From NCBI GenBank assembly GCA_937926195.1, contig CALEXZ010000141.1:1-5442 (forward strand): a stretch of 5,442 nucleotides of DNA, in the 5' to 3' direction. Of this stretch, positions 5,405 through 5,442 are shown one piece after another (the first letter of the stretch is position 1; every line of letters starts with the position of its first letter). Position numbers and translations under genes: made by a program. This DNA is from an uncultured Actinomyces sp. GTDB lineage: Bacteria; Actinomycetota; Actinomycetes; Actinomycetales; Actinomycetaceae. Under the pieces are notes generated by a model, which was given only the letters and a program-made list of their open reading frames with translations, made no database searches and had not been told where the DNA came from.

Positions 5405-5442
5405 GCGCGCTCGGCCGGCGCGCAGGGCCGGGCCGCCCGGCC
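5405..5442 (+). terminator. GC-rich hairpins after the M18 gene, possible terminator
   Basis: Two potential stems follow the stop codon: GCGCGC (5405-5410) with GCGCGC (5418-5423), and GGCCGGG (5426-5432) with CCCGGCC (5436-5442). The second ends exactly at the window edge, so its full length and any T-run cannot be seen. Very high GC makes chance pairing likely, so this is tentative. Confidence 0.3.

Overview
The window is about 70% GC or more by eye, with codons strongly biased to G/C in the third position and closely packed genes. Together with the families present (an actinobacterial-type long peptidyl-tRNA hydrolase 2 homologue, a proline-rich membrane M48 protease, an M18 aminopeptidase) and apparently leaderless promoters, this suggests a chromosomal segment of a high-GC actinobacterium. 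An Actinomyces/Schaalia-like organism is plausible, but that is an inference. I see no transposase, integrase, tRNA, rRNA or CRISPR array.

Layout, left to right: (1) 34-1395 minus, a membrane-anchored M48 zinc metalloprotease with proline-rich tails at both ends. (2) 1396-1518, a divergent promoter region holding a perfect 14-bp inverted repeat. (3) 1519-2358 plus, a PTH2-family peptidyl-tRNA hydrolase homologue that appears to contain two PTH2-like halves, only the second keeping the active-site motif. (4) 2349-2924 minus, a small four-helix GtrA-family membrane protein whose 3' end overlaps the PTH2 gene by 10 bp. (5) 2925-3073, a spacer with a strong ribosome binding site, a possible promoter and a GC-rich hairpin. 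(6) 3074-3817 minus, a HAD-superfamily hydrolase with a proline-rich N-terminal extension. (7) 3818-3944, a second divergent region with a near-identical pair of 17-bp repeats. (8) 3945-5387 plus, an M18 aspartyl-aminopeptidase-type enzyme with its full metal site. (9) 5388-5442, GC-rich hairpins after that gene.

The genes do not form one operon. There are two divergent pairs (M48/PTH2 and HAD/M18) and one convergent pair (PTH2/GtrA). A loose theme is housekeeping and quality control: membrane proteolysis, recycling of peptidyl-tRNA, peptide trimming and phosphate-ester hydrolysis. The sequence does not show that they act together.

I found no new defence or mobile system. The points most worth a second look are the internal duplication in the PTH2 protein, the long inverted repeat between two likely leaderless promoters, and the repeated GACGGC-GCA-GCCGYC element between the HAD and M18 genes.
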